Positions 23,980 to 40,808 of a stretch of 64,000 nt of DNA are shown here, piece after piece. The stretch is from Rotaria sp. Silwood1 (Eukaryota; Rotifera; Eurotatoria; Philodinida; Philodinidae). Within the stretch, counting starts at the first letter, position 1, and each line of letters starts with the position of its first letter. The DNA lies in NCBI GenBank assembly GCA_905250075.1, contig CAJNOP010000503.1, positions 1-64,000 of the forward strand, given 5' to 3'. Made by a program: the position numbers and the translations under genes. The notes below the pieces were generated by a model. That model ran no database searches. It saw only the letters and a program-made list of their open reading frames with translations, and had not been told where the DNA came from.

Positions 23980-25770
23980 CGGGATTAAATACCATTGTCA
24001 TCTAGCCTAATCCTTAGTGTGGGGTAAGAGTCATAGACAACCATGAAACGAGAAGCTTACATTTACCATAGAATTTTTTTTATAAACATCTTTATCTTCA
24101 ATATAAGTAAAAACGACCTACAGAATATGTTCCATTTCAAAATATAATGCACTCCACTGTTTTTTTTGAGTAATTTTGATAGAAACATCAGACAGATCTG
24201 TGTTTTTCACTATGCAAGAGATCAGATCGAAGTATATCGAAATTTTATTGATTAAGTATTGACTGATCAGGTCAATTCTTGATGAAGATTGTTGATAAGA
24301 ATATTCTGAAGTGACCTTGTTTACAGGTTAGACAAAAGTAACTCACCATGCTGAGTCAAATTTTTATATTGGGTTTTAGGTTTCAATATGATTTGACGCT
24401 ACGGTCGCAATATTTCGAAAATGTCAACTCTTTGGTTACATGGAAGCTGATTTCCTGTCGACGTTGTGTAGATTGAAAGAGAAGAATTTTTTCAATTGAT
24501 TAGTTTTATTACAAGTTTAAATCAAAAGGGAAATATATTCAGAATGTTTTTTTCGAAAATCCTCACTAAGAATTCACCTTGTTGATCAATTACTAACCAT
24601 GCCAATTTCTATGATTCAAAGTCTTCTCTCGTATATAGTGGAAATCGCTGATCTCTATGATCTTCCTTTTAAAAAAAGTGGAGCATATTATATTTGGAAA
24701 TCAACAGTAGTACGATTATGTAATCGAATTTTTCTTCAAGATCAGTCTCTTTAACAGCTTTATTTCTAAAAAAATTAAATCATAAATTTTAATAGGTTTG
24801 AGTCAATGTAAAACAAACCCTTTTTTCAAAAGTGTATCACAATATCGAGCTAATAATTCAGCTGATTTTGTTATTGTTCCAGTTCTTTATGTTACTGCAT
24901 TATTATTTATAAACTTATTAAAAACCTAGATTATTTCAATCATAGATAGAAATTCAGATATAAAAGCATAGACTTTATCTAAGGCAAGATTAAAACTTGG
25001 ATCAGCATCGAAAGAATATTTGAAAAACTTTTAATTACATCAATTGCAATTGTACTAATACTTTCAATAGTATCTATACCAGTTTTATAGTTATTTTGAT
25101 ATCTATAATCAATAAAAAAAAATTAAATTCTTATGTCAAATTTGATGATTAAAAAAAAGAGATATTCACTTGAGTGAGATATTCAATAATTGACTTAGAT
25201 TCAAGAGATGAGATATTTTGTTGATGATAAAAATCTTCTATATCTTGAAGAAATTCAATTTCAAAATATTGTTTATATATATATATCAGTAATTGATTCA
25301 CTTTCGGAATCTTAATCTATTAAATTATGATTCACTAGAAGAAAATTTTCAGTTAAACAAAGAAAAATCAATATTGACATACAAACTGATTCAATAATAT
25401 TTTTAATTAATTGAGTATTCATAGACGATTGATTATTACGATATTCTTTGATTAAATTTAAATATATTTATATTGCCTGTGGAAATAGTGGCTTGAAAAA
25501 AAGTTTCTCTCCAAATTTGTTTAGCAAGCTAAATATCAAAGAATTTTGTAAAAAAATAAAGACTAAATGTAACATATTGAACCAATTAGATACACATCTC
25601 TTCTACCTCTATCGTATTCGCGTCGAACCCAATGTTGATTGAGATAATGACAAGCACCATTGCAGATACGACATAAAGATTAATAACTATGATAACGACT
25701 TTGATAAAGTCAAAGCATATCTTCATGTGCTCTACTATTGACACTCTGAAATAGAACCATAAAAATAACA
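23980..25770. other. AT-rich spacer, no supported gene
   Basis: Very AT-rich. A short open frame at about 24600-24753 (IVEIADLYDLPFKKSG) looks protein-like but has no partner exon that I can join. Nothing else is supported. Confidence 0.3.
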
Positions 25771-27880
25771 ATATTAACTGATGATCTATAATAAATGGCT
25801 GCATTTCTGTAACTCATATTTTAATCTCTAAATATGTTTTATTAAAATAAGGAACATCTCTTATACAATGAAATTTTCGTTTCATTTGATCAAACTGTGT
25901 TGATGCGAGGTTTGATAAATTTGCATGCCTAGAAATTTTCTCATTCTCAACAAAATGCTTCAATTTTTATCTATCGTTCAGACAAGAGACTCTATCATGG
26001 CAAGATCTTTTCTTTTTTTTGAAGTCTGTTGTTACAGTAGAAAAAAAACTCAAATCTAGTTATCAATTAGCTTATTAAAGTTTCTAAAAGATTTGCTTTT
26101 TATTGAATGTAAGAATAATTGATTTTAAAATCTCTGCAGAACTTCTTCGAGGCCTCTTATCATCAGATGCATTTATGAAAAGCTTGAAAATCTACAAAGT
26201 GAAGTTTCTTTTTTAATTGTGTACTTTGTACGTTCAAAATAAGGAGAGAAGTTCTTCACTATAAATTTTTAGCCCTACAAACATGATCATTTCTTTGGTA
26301 AAAGGTCGATTCCTTTTTTTTTCTTATTTCATCAATTAATGAATCGTAACTTTTAACTTTATTGTATTGCATATGTTTTATTAGATCATCAAGATCAGGA
26401 CTATGTTGTGACTATCTGTGATTGTCTATATAAATCGTCGTCTAGAAACCATGTCGTTTTCAGATTGTGTTTATGAAAAAATAACTTCAATATAATTTTC
26501 ATGTGATTATGTTGTAATAGATTTTAATTTAATGAGAGACGTAAAACTATTTTTAGATGCACCTCACTATATCATAATTCTTTTTGAATATTTAGTTTTT
26601 TCATTTACATCTACTTGTTTGTCTCATTTTTGTCACTCTACAGCATCAAAATATTTTAATAGATGGTGAAACTCTTTCACAATGTATCTTGTGGTATATT
26701 CTGTTTTAGTTAAATAAAAACGTATTTAGAGATTAAAATATGAATTACAAAGTGCAGTCATTTATAGAGTACTGCGGGACAGTCCCGAATCCCGAAAAAT
26801 CCCGTTTGTCCCGTCCCGCGGGACAATCGGGATTGTCCCGAAAAATTTTCGGGACGGGACAAACGGGATCGGGACAATATAGAAAAAATCTATGTCCCGA
26901 ATTTTTTATCCGTATATGAAATAGGCTAGTATTTATTTGAGCAATAAAAATATTGAAATGAGCAATAATTAAAATATAATCTAGCAATAATTTTCAAGCA
27001 CTAAAAAAAATTTATTTGAGCAATTTTACACTACTAAACGTACAATAGTTAATTCATTAAATAGCAGTAGTCATTTCATATTTTAGGAATAAAAAAAAGA
27101 GAAACTACATTCTTGTCAGTTACAATTGAAAATAAAAAAAAGAAAAATGAAAACGGAGTACATTATTATGTCAACAAAGCTTCTTTTTTACTTTAGATGG
27201 TCTGTGTCTTTTTCTTTTTGTATCTATTTCCACATTTTTTGTCTGTGGTGGAGGTTTACAATATTTTAACCTGATGGATATACCAATGATGTGCTTGCAA
27301 ATATAATTTTAAGGAATGATCGGCATTTTCCTTTCCTCTCATATATGTCTGATGGACTTATCCTTTCTTTCTGTTCTTCTTGCTTTCATGCTGTTCCATG
27401 GATTTTTCTTTCGTTGTTCATCATCTATGGGATTTTCCATCTTATGGATTTTCCAGCACTTGCCATCGCCCTATATATAGCGTTACGTTTCTTATATGGA
27501 TGCAGATATAGGAGATATACATAGACTGACACATATATACATACGATGAGATTGAGATCTCACACCCTTTTCATATAAAATTTATCTTATATAAAGTTTA
27601 CCTTCAATTTAAATAAATTATTGCTCGTTCAGTATTATTATTGCTCATTCAGTATTATTATTGCTAAATTTAATTATTGTTCATTTAAATTATTTTATTG
27701 CTCAATTAAATATAAGTCTATGAAATAGAGTACTGCGGGACAGTTCCGAAACTCGAAAAATCCCGTTTGTCCTGTCCCGCGGGACAATCGGGACGGGACA
27801 AGCGGGATTCGGGACACGAGAAAGTTTGTCCCGCAGACCTCTAGTCATTTATCATAGGTCATCCGTTATTTAATTAAATT
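25771..27880. repeat. Old palindromic element interrupted by a hAT insertion
   Basis: The left arm at about 25771-25850 (ATGATCTATAATAAATGGCT, TCATATTTTAATCTCTAAAT) matches the reverse complement of 26720-26764 joined to 27852-27878. The right arm is split exactly at the hAT-like element and its 8-bp duplication. Removing the insertion and one duplication restores continuous pairing across GCAG-TCATTTAT-CATAGGTCATC. About 0.9 kb of AT-rich DNA without a gene separates the arms. Confidence 0.7.
26765..27843. mobile_element. hAT-like element, 1079 bp, 8-bp target duplication
   Basis: Left terminus TAGAGTACTGCGGGACA and right terminus, as complement, TAGAGGTCTGCGGGACA agree at 15 of 17 positions. 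GTCATTTA occurs exactly at 26757-26764 and 27844-27851. Both ends carry GGGACGGGAC-type subterminal repeats. A second internal left end (TAGAGTACTGCGGGACA from 27727) makes the right 117 bp look like a mini-element in direct orientation. The middle is AT-rich with no transposase, so it is non-autonomous. Confidence 0.85.
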
Positions 27881-29882
27881 ATCATCATATTTTTGATAGT
27901 TTTTATTTGTTTTTCTTCGTTGGTCATAAAAAAAAGACTTACTTGACATATATTCTTCAATGTTTTGTGAAGACAATTTTCTATATGATATTATAGATCG
28001 GTTCTAACTATTTCAGAATTTGTCTTTGATACAGTTCTAGATATGCTAGATTTCGTTGTATAATCTCATATATCACTAAGAAACATAATTTAGGAAAGTC
28101 TCTAAATAAGAAAAAAAACATATGCATATAATTGCAAATATATGGCAGGTGAAATTTCATGACAATTACATAGTTGATCGATAAATTCTTCTATTTCAAT
28201 GAAAACTTTACTTTGAAGATCTTGTAACATATTCTACTCTATATTATTACGAGAACAGTATATGACTGTCGTATATTGTCTAATAACTTCTTTTTTTGTG
28301 TAAACAGTCTATGATATATGACAAATTAAAAGAAGATTTTTGGAAACTTTCTTTTGTAAAAATTAGATTTATTTTGTCTCTTGTTCCATCACTATGATTA
28401 TGAGTTAGAAAAAGAACCGAAGGTAAAGTAGATAATTTTAATTAATTTAAGAGTCACTTTAAGGAGAATCTTTATAAATTCGTCGTTATAAAAGGTGCAG
28501 AGCTCGGAATAATTTCAAATTAAAGTTAATAACTCTGTGCAGTTTTTCTTCGAAAAGAATGTTTATTTAATATTGATGCTAGCAACGAGGTAACCTTCTT
28601 AAAACTACAAATATGAAAAAAAATCCCACAAAAATTTCTCACAAAAGTCTGCTAAATTTGACCTTATTTCGAAAAATCATATATATATATATTCTGACAG
28701 TGGAGGCCACGAACTTAACACAGTTTTGTATTTCTCAAGATTTGTATCATCAGAGAGAATCGATTTCAGTTCTATATTTACTTACATAGTCAAATAATAA
28801 GAAACAAAATCAACATCAGGTTTTCATATACATAGAAAATCAAGAATGTTGTATTGAAAATGAATGATAAGAAGGCTTTAAAGGCAAGAAATTAGGCTCG
28901 GAAATGTGTACAGCAAGTATTCGAACGCACTGGAAAGAAATATGTTGGTCACAACTGCTAATTCATCTTCATTCTGCACATAGTGAAGTAGTTATGTATG
29001 AAAATGAGTCATGAATAAAAAGGGTAGTATCCCTTTTTCTTTCGTTCTGCCAAATTATTCTTTGGTTGGTATCAGAAGGATGTGTTTTTTATTTTTATTT
29101 TTTACCTTCAGCATGTATCTCTTCTCGATTGATTAAGATGATGATATAACGCTCATATAATGTTTGTAGAAAAACGACAATTGCTTCTAAATTTTGATTT
29201 TCAGACGATGAATTTTTTCGGATAATTCTTTTGTGAGTTTTATTTGGAAAAAAAACTTTTTTGTTTAGGGAAATTTATTGTACAATTGTATTGAAATTAT
29301 TCCTTTTTATTCATTTCTATCAGTTAGTATATATGAGAAAAGTTTGTATTTTATTTCATAGAACGACAACACTCAATGTCTGAATTTTTAATATTCAATC
29401 GATTATCAAACGAAATCATTAGGAATCAAAATTATACTACGAACCTATGCTAAGATACATGTAAAATAAAAGTCTGCCACAATATTTTTATTGTGCTCAA
29501 TGCAATGAGAAATAAAAGTGTCATAGATCAATAGTCTTTTTTTTCTACAGAGTTTTATAGACCTTCGCACAGCACATCTTTTTAAAAAAAATGAACACTT
29601 TTTATTGTTTTCTCAAACTAAGATATATGCCAAGCCCTCAAAAACAAAATAGGTGAAGTTGATATTTTGAGTATATTATTAATATAAACGCATACTTTTA
29701 ACAAAATAGTTACATACTTTGAGAGCACTTGGAGTCTTCTATCATCGTGTATGTTTATGTTCTGTAGAATAATTTTAGTATTATTGCTATCATGTTCCTT
29801 GACAAACCTTCAGAAATATTGAATTTTTTAAGTATATCTTTCATCTTTTGTTTCAAAACTTCAGAATAATGGAGAATATAAA
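27852..29882. other. AT-rich spacer, no supported gene
   Basis: Apart from the first 30 bases, which end the palindrome, I see only homopolymer runs and short chance frames. Confidence 0.3.
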
Positions 29883-30281
29883 GTGTTGTCAGAACATTTG
29901 ATTACTTATTCACAAAGTTATATTTATATTTATAATAAACTTGAAATAAAAAGGATAATGACAGGAGAAAATCCAGTTTTTTTTAGACCTTGTCATCAAG
30001 AGTGTCTACATATTATGCGACTTATTTTTCAACACACGAATGATAGACAAGACATTAATAAATGGAATAATACAGAATTTGAGGTTCTATCAGAATATAT
30101 AACTAATTTTTCTCAGAAAAGTATTTCTAAAGAAATAAAAATTTTTTTAAAATCAATAGTGATGATACAAACTAAAACAAATATACAAGGTGATAGAAGA
30201 CTCCGAATGTTTTCAAAACATGTAATTATTTTGTCAAAGATATATACAAATGAATCTAAAACTTGTGATAGATATATTTGA
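29883..30281 (+). CDS. Hypothetical protein or fragment, unidentified
   Basis: An open frame of 132 codons in AT-rich DNA, rich in Ile, Lys, Ser and Thr, ending in a stop at 30281. It contains a possible internal duplication (LSEHLITYSQS and LSEYITNFSQKS). The reading frame is open a little upstream and its start looks non-ATG, so it may be a terminal exon or a decayed piece. No domain, signal peptide or membrane segment is recognised. It is convergent with the ART-TPR gene, with stops about 190 bp apart. Treat it as low confidence. Confidence 0.3.
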   Translation: MLSEHLITYSQSYIYIYNKLEIKRIMTGENPVFFRPCHQECLHIMRLIFQHTNDRQDINKWNNTEFEVLSEYITNFSQKSISKEIKIFLKSIVMIQTKTNIQGDRRLRMFSKHVIILSKIYTNESKTCDRYI

Positions 30282-30473
30282 TGAAAAGTAAAGACGTTGC
30301 AAACAAGTGTTACAAATAAATATTACAATGGTTATGAAGGATGTAGCTGTGGATAAAAAAAAAAGGATCAACACACGAACATCTATAACTCTGATTATCG
30401 CTTGAGACATCGAACAAATTTCGAAATTTTAAGATAAATATTAGCATGTGAAAGATTTTTCCGAATAAAATGA

Positions 30474-32668
30474 TTATTTGAGTCTATTTGAAACTCGTTG
30501 AATGTCTTGATCGACTATGGCAATAAATGGATGTGTTGAAGGTAATGTTGCACGAAAGATAGTTGAAGCTTTTTGAAAATTATCTATTGCTTGTTGAAAA
30601 TCATTTTTACCAGCGTAAAGAAGACCAAGATTATAGTGTGTCATTGCAATATCAGAATGTTGACTTGGTAGAGATTTCTGATAGATTTTTAATGCTTTAT
30701 TATAAAATTCTAATGCAAGATCAGGACAATTATAACATAGATAAACACTACCAATACAATTGTGAGATGCACCTAAATCAGGATGATCAGCTGGAAGATG
30801 TTTCTGTCTAATAGCTAATGCTTTTTGATGGCATTCGAATGCTTCTTGAAGTTTTTTCTCTGCTTGATAAGCATTACCCATATTATGATAGCTCATTGCA
30901 GTCTCTAGATGATCTTCACCAAATACTTTTTTTCGAATGATTAATGCTTTATTAAATGATTCGAGTGCACTTGCATTATTCCCTTTTCGTACATGAATTT
31001 CACCGATACTATTATATTCAACTGCGAGAATAGGATCATCAAATTTGTGTGTTCGAGTATAGATTTCAAGTGCTTTATTAAACCATTTCAGACCTTCATC
31101 ATAGTTACCATTATTATTGGCTATCATACCAAGATTGTGATAACAAGGAGCCAAATCTGGATGATCTCGAGGTAATTCATTTAGTAGATGATTATAGTAT
31201 TTTTGAGCTTTATCATATTGTCCCATTTTAAATAGAAGAATACCGAATGAGAATATGCTTGATTCTCCTTCACTTTTATCATATTCATTCTTCATATAAT
31301 CATAAATAGGTTTTAAATTATTATCCTTATCACTACATAATGTCATGTGAACAATCCATACTCGATCTTGATAATCAATCTTAACAAGTCGAAATATTGA
31401 TCCTAACATGATCAATACTTCTTGTTCATCGGTAAAAAAACTGTTCGATGTAATATTAGCAAATGGTTTGATACCAGTAAGTGTTGGATCAAGATCAATT
31501 TCAAATAGAATACGTTGCAAATTGTCTGACAATGTTGAACTATTGAGAAAGGACAAAGCTAATCGACGATCAAGACTTGTCGAAAGAAATGAATTCATCG
31601 AAATGAATTGATCAATAGAAGATTTTAATGTTTGTAATTCATCATTTGATATTATTTGACCTCGATAAACATGAATAGGAGTTGAATATTGAAGTTTTTC
31701 AAGTTGTTTATAAATATCACGAATAAAAAATCGAAAAAGAAAAAGTAAATCTATATCTTGCATTCGAAGAGCTTTGTTTAATAATCGATAGAGAAATGAT
31801 TCTCTTGTATACCACCATAGAGCACGATCAGGTAAATAATCTTTTTCAAATTCATGAATAATTGCTAGTTCACTTGGATTATCTTTGTAAAATTTCTTAC
31901 ATAAATTAATTAATTCATTTTTATCTGTTTCTTTTGGTTTCATGCCAAGAAGACGATCGATTAATAATTGAGAATGAACAAATTGACCATTAAGTCCTGT
32001 TGTTGATTTTTCTTCATGACTAGTTGTATTGAAAATATTAATTGTAAGAAATTCATCAACTTTGTTACGACTTCTTTTCGTTTGATCCGATAGAATTTGA
32101 TCAACAAGTGCATTCAATTGCGCACATACACTTTTAATCTAAACATATTTTTTACTAATCAATGAATTAATACTAAAAAACAGTATAGGGATATTATTTT
32201 TGTAATAGAACATAGTTACGTTCCTTCCTGTACACTTCAAGTGAGTGTAAGTTTATACGAAAAAAGTAAAGCATTCCTGCAGAGAATAAACTGATTTTCA
32301 CTAAAGCAATATTCGCTTCTTACTTTGCTGAATTTTTTTGTCCAATCGTTATTTCGTTTATTGTTTGGATAGTATATATAGATTGAAAAGATCTGTCGGA
32401 GTGAATGAATTCGAGGTACTATTTCTTGTCCTAATCGATTATTAACAATGAAAATAATCCGATCTTCTTCAGGTATAGATCGTATATATGATTCACATTG
32501 AACAATATCATCGAATGCTTTTAAATGATTGATTAATTTACGAAGTCGTTGTTGAGCATCAATGTAGTCTTTACTCTCTTTCACTGCAGAATCCAACCAA
32601 ATGAGAGAGTAGGTTTCGAGATTGTTATCATGTTCTTGAGTTGAGACGACGGAAGTTGCTGCTGCCAT
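30474..32668 (-). CDS. Mono-ADP-ribosyltransferase fused to TPR repeats
   Basis: Two exons, 32668-32324 and 32138-30474, join in phase (FSK then IKSVCAQL) to give 669 residues. The first exon is an N-terminal conserved region (LIWLDSAVKESKDYI, EIVPRIHSLRQIF) found before ART-TPR proteins of bdelloids. The ART fold follows with the R-S-E signature: VYRGQ (Arg about 274), FLSTS (about 299-303) and the ExE turn DEQEV (Glu about 353 and 355). R-S-ExE is the motif of arginine-directed NAD+ ADP-ribosyltransferases. From about 425 to the end are five or six TPRs of kinesin-light-chain type (YHNLGMIANNNGNYDEGLKW and similar), which should recruit a partner. No signal peptide, so intracellular. All three catalytic elements are present, so activity is predicted. 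Substrate unknown. Confidence 0.9.
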
Positions 32669-33961
32669 TCAACACGTTCTCCTTCTTCTTCTGTTAGCCG
32701 CACGCTAACTGTCGTCAATGCTACAATATGATTCTCCAATAAATAACTTTATTTTGAGTTTCTATTCTACTGAATTCAAAAAATAAAAAACAATTTTTTT
32801 CTCGTTCTGCGTTTGTTTGTTAGCGATAATATCAAGTTTATGTCAACAGCGACGTCTTGATAAAAGAGAAGAATTTATCGTATATAGTCACATGAATTGA
32901 TAATGGAAAAGACTTATTCAAAATCAAACAGATAAATTCGATGTAAAATAACATGATAATACAAATTCATACATTATATTACTTTATCTTTATTATATAG
33001 CTGATAAAAAATAAATTTTTCTCATCTTGTTGATACTGAAATTGTTTTGTTTGTATCTAAATGTTTGTGAGACAATTTGAATGTCGGTTAAAGAAACGAA
33101 AAAGAAGTAAAATCTGAATCCATTTTTTTAGAGAACATCAAAGCTTCTATAAATTAGACTAGTTGTACATTTTTCTTGTTGTTTTATTATAGTCAAAACA
33201 GGTTTTATTCTATAAACATATCAACAAAAATTGATCTTTTCTTATTATATACAAAATTGTTCGAATAAATTGACAAGAAAAAAAAGTTATTAGTCAAATA
33301 AAACTAAACTTCATACCGTACAAAAAACAAAACTGCAATTCATTCATGTGAATAAAACATTTCAAGACTTATATCAATGATTTGAATTACTGTAAAATCT
33401 TGAAATAGATAATATCGAATACAATACGATTTTAGAAATCATATCTGGAAAAATGTTTTCTTATTCTAAAATCATTTTATTTTGTTTCATATAAATCATT
33501 TACTTGATTGTTTCAAAGAAGAAGAACTGTTTGTTTGTCAACAAATCATAGAATGATCTTCAAGAGTAACTTCCTGTGTAAATCGGAACACATATAAATG
33601 ATCGTGTCTCGTTAACCTTTTAACAATTATTCTACTTCCTTACTACATAATCATGGATTTTTCTTTTTAATAAAATATTCAGAACAAAGACATCTTATTT
33701 GATTGTCATACTGATATCATATGCTATAAATTATTCGAGAATTGTTTCTGTTTACAAATTTTTTCTTTTCTTGACATATATAATCACATAGGAAAAAAAA
33801 AGGCACAACACAATTAAACTTTTGACATCAAACATTTTTATATTCATTTTCGAAATACAATTTTAATCAAAATTTCTATACTAGAAACAATATTTAAACA
33901 CAAAGAAAACAACACATTTTAAGATTGTAGGTATAATGTCATATTGATATTATTAAATTCA
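32669..33961. other. Intergenic, AT-rich
   Basis: Holds the upstream region of the ART-TPR gene and the 3' side of the EF-hand gene. I see only AT-rich runs and no ORF with family features. Confidence 0.4.
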
Positions 33962-34462
33962 TCAATCAAATATTTTACAAAATTCACCAAATGAAATTTT
34001 TCCATCACCACTTGAATCTACTGATCGAACAATAGCTTCGATATCCTCACGAGTTAAATGTCTTCCCATACGTGTTAATATATGGCTAAGTTCATTTCCT
34101 GTTATATAACCATTGTTATCTGCATCAAATCTTTTAAATGCTGCTTGTAATTCATGTTTTGAATATTTTTTAAAAAAAGATGCAGCCATAACATTTTTAA
34201 ATTCTCTATAATCAATTTCACCACTACGATCAGTATCCATTTGAGATAATAATTGTTGTACTTCATGATCATCGGCTTGAATATTTAATGCATGAAGTAC
34301 ACGTTTTAATTCGGATTTTGATATTCTACCTGAATGATCTAAAAATAGAATCAAATAATGATTAATTTATATATGATTCTTTTTTTTTTTAAATATACCA
34401 CTATCAAACAGATTAAATGCATCACGTAATTCACGTTCTTGACTTGCTGTTAGTTGAGCCAT
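33962..34462 (-). CDS. Calmodulin-like four-EF-hand protein
   Basis: Two exons, 34462-34399 and 34338-33962, join in phase (GAT codon split after G) to encode 146 residues, close to calmodulin's 148-149. The start MAQLTASQERELRDAFNLFD resembles the calmodulin/troponin C N-terminus. All four loops keep canonical Ca2+ ligands: DSDHSGRISKSE, DTDRSGEIDYRE, DADNNGYITGNE and DSSGDGKISFGE. The linker between lobes is the hydrophilic segment FFKKYSKHELQAAFKRF. It is divergent enough from true calmodulin that I call it calmodulin-like; a centrin-like role is possible. The protein should be a cytosolic Ca2+ sensor. Confidence 0.92.
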
Positions 34463-35334
34463 GAATTAAAATTAATAGAATATATCTAAAATAGAAATTT
34501 ATATACTTAATCAACAAAATAATATCTTGCTTTCTGCCATAACCATGACTTCGTTTCGTATGCGCTTTAACTTTTTTTTCTTTTCTATATACTATTTGTT
34601 GGCATATAAAAGAAAAAAAAACTAACTGTTCGACCTACTCACGTACCGATAAAGCAAAAAAAAGACGCTCTCATTCTTGATGTCAATATGAGTAATGGAA
34701 GACGAATAAAACTCTTTTTCTTGTTTTCTTTTAAACAGAATGAAAAAAGAAAAAATTTCTCAGTAAACGTTAAGTTTTTCTTTTTGTAATTGTTTCAATG
34801 TAATTTTACGGACAAGATGAAAAAAATGAATGATCGACGCTTTTTTTTTTTACATAGTATAATTAATAGGAAAGATAGTTGAATCATATTCTGTGCTAGA
34901 ATATGCTAATATCTACTTTCAATATTGAATAACATACTTCACATAGGAAGTATAATGCATCATGATGATTATTACGTCGTAACAAATGTTAAAAAATTTA
35001 TACGGCAATTTTTATTTCCATCAAAGCATATTCATTCTCTAGTTTTTAACCTTGTAACATTGATTATTTGATGAAGTCTTAATATGCCAAAAATGTATAC
35101 ATAGTACTTTATTATTAATTTTTCATTGGCTAATGAACACCTATGATTAACATAATTATAGGAAAGAATTTATATTTTTATTTATTAATATAAGCTATAT
35201 ATATATATTTCCTTAATCAAGAAAAATGATATTTATCAAATATGACAACTACAGAATATTTATTTTAATAACAAAATTTCAATACACATTTACTATCGTT
35301 TTTTGTTACTATAAAAATCTTTTTTTTTTGCTTT
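34463..35334. other. Intergenic, AT-rich
   Basis: Upstream of the EF-hand gene and downstream of PIG-F. Many poly-T and poly-A runs; no gene or RNA recognised. Confidence 0.4.
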
Positions 35335-35778
35335 TTATTCAATATCTTCATTATATTTTTGTCTATTTCGAAACCATAACCATAAATATGAAATAATTAT
35401 TGATAAACTAGCTCCTATTGTTGATGAAACAAGACATGTTATTGGCCATTTTTGCCACCATCGATCCCAATCTAATGGAATTGGTATTACACCTAACCAT
35501 GCACCAATAATTGTTCCCCATAGTAAATTTCTCATATAAAAAAATTTTTTTGATGTTAACATAATTAAATAAAATTCATTTTGAAATATAAAATTATATA
35601 TTTCTTTTAAATTTCCTTTTAAACTAATTATAATTGGTGTAAAACCAATTAAAACAATATAAATACTAAATATTAATGTTTGTAATATATCAGTTAATAA
35701 TGGTGCACCCATTAAAACACTTATAATATATGTTATACCAATTAATTGTAAATAACAAAATCCTATAGATATATACAT
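35335..35778 (-). CDS. PIGF: PIG-F, GPI-anchor ethanolamine-phosphate transfer subunit (N-terminal part missing)
   Basis: 147 residues with several membrane helices, matching the C-terminal two thirds of PIG-F, the ER membrane partner of PIG-O and PIG-G in adding ethanolamine phosphate to GPI. Diagnostic segments are VLMGAPLLTD (mammalian PIG-F has a YGAPL block here) and the highly conserved GAWLGVIPIPLDWDRWWQKW followed by the last two helices. Mammalian PIG-F is about 219 residues, so roughly the first 75 are absent. A splice-acceptor-like TTTTAG directly precedes the ATG: either an upstream coding exon was missed in the 336 bp before the TTBK stop, or this is a spliced-leader acceptor. 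Bdelloids are known to trans-splice leaders. The upstream space includes a 39-nt poly-A and no plausible membrane exon. Confidence 0.85.
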   Translation of the reverse strand: MYISIGFCYLQLIGITYIISVLMGAPLLTDILQTLIFSIYIVLIGFTPIIISLKGNLKEIYNFIFQNEFYLIMLTSKKFFYMRNLLWGTIIGAWLGVIPIPLDWDRWWQKWPITCLVSSTIGASLSIIISYLWLWFRNRQKYNEDIE

Positions 35779-35874
35779 CTAAAAGGAAATTATTTTTTGA
35801 AATAGTTTTTTTTTTTTTTTCTCACACGCGCATTATGATATTCATTATTTCTTTTTCTGAATTTATCTAATGCA

Positions 35875-35875
<1 letters not shown>

Positions 35876-35914
<39 letters not shown>
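35876..35914. repeat. 39-nt poly-A tract
   Basis: Uninterrupted A run on the plus strand (poly-T in the sense of the flanking minus-strand genes), upstream of PIG-F. Its length may be unreliable because of sequencing. Confidence 0.9.
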
Positions 35915-35918
<4 letters not shown>

Positions 35919-36113
35919 AAATTCAATTGTGAAGATGAAACGATTATATAAACAGAACAAAAAGAAAAGACAAAACAAACACATCAGTCCTAGAGTATAG
36001 CCACATTTCTATTTTTTTTGATATATTTATATATACAAATATAGCTTTGAATAGAAAACAAATGTCATTTCGAAAAAAGCAAAAATAAAAGAGATTTAAA
36101 ATTAAATATATCA

Positions 36114-40808
<4,695 letters not shown>

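Noticed and set aside
35790..35984. 64-codon Phe-rich frame considered as the missing PIG-F N-terminus
   Set aside because: Its hydrophobicity comes from the 39-nt homopolymer, and it does not resemble PIG-F helices.
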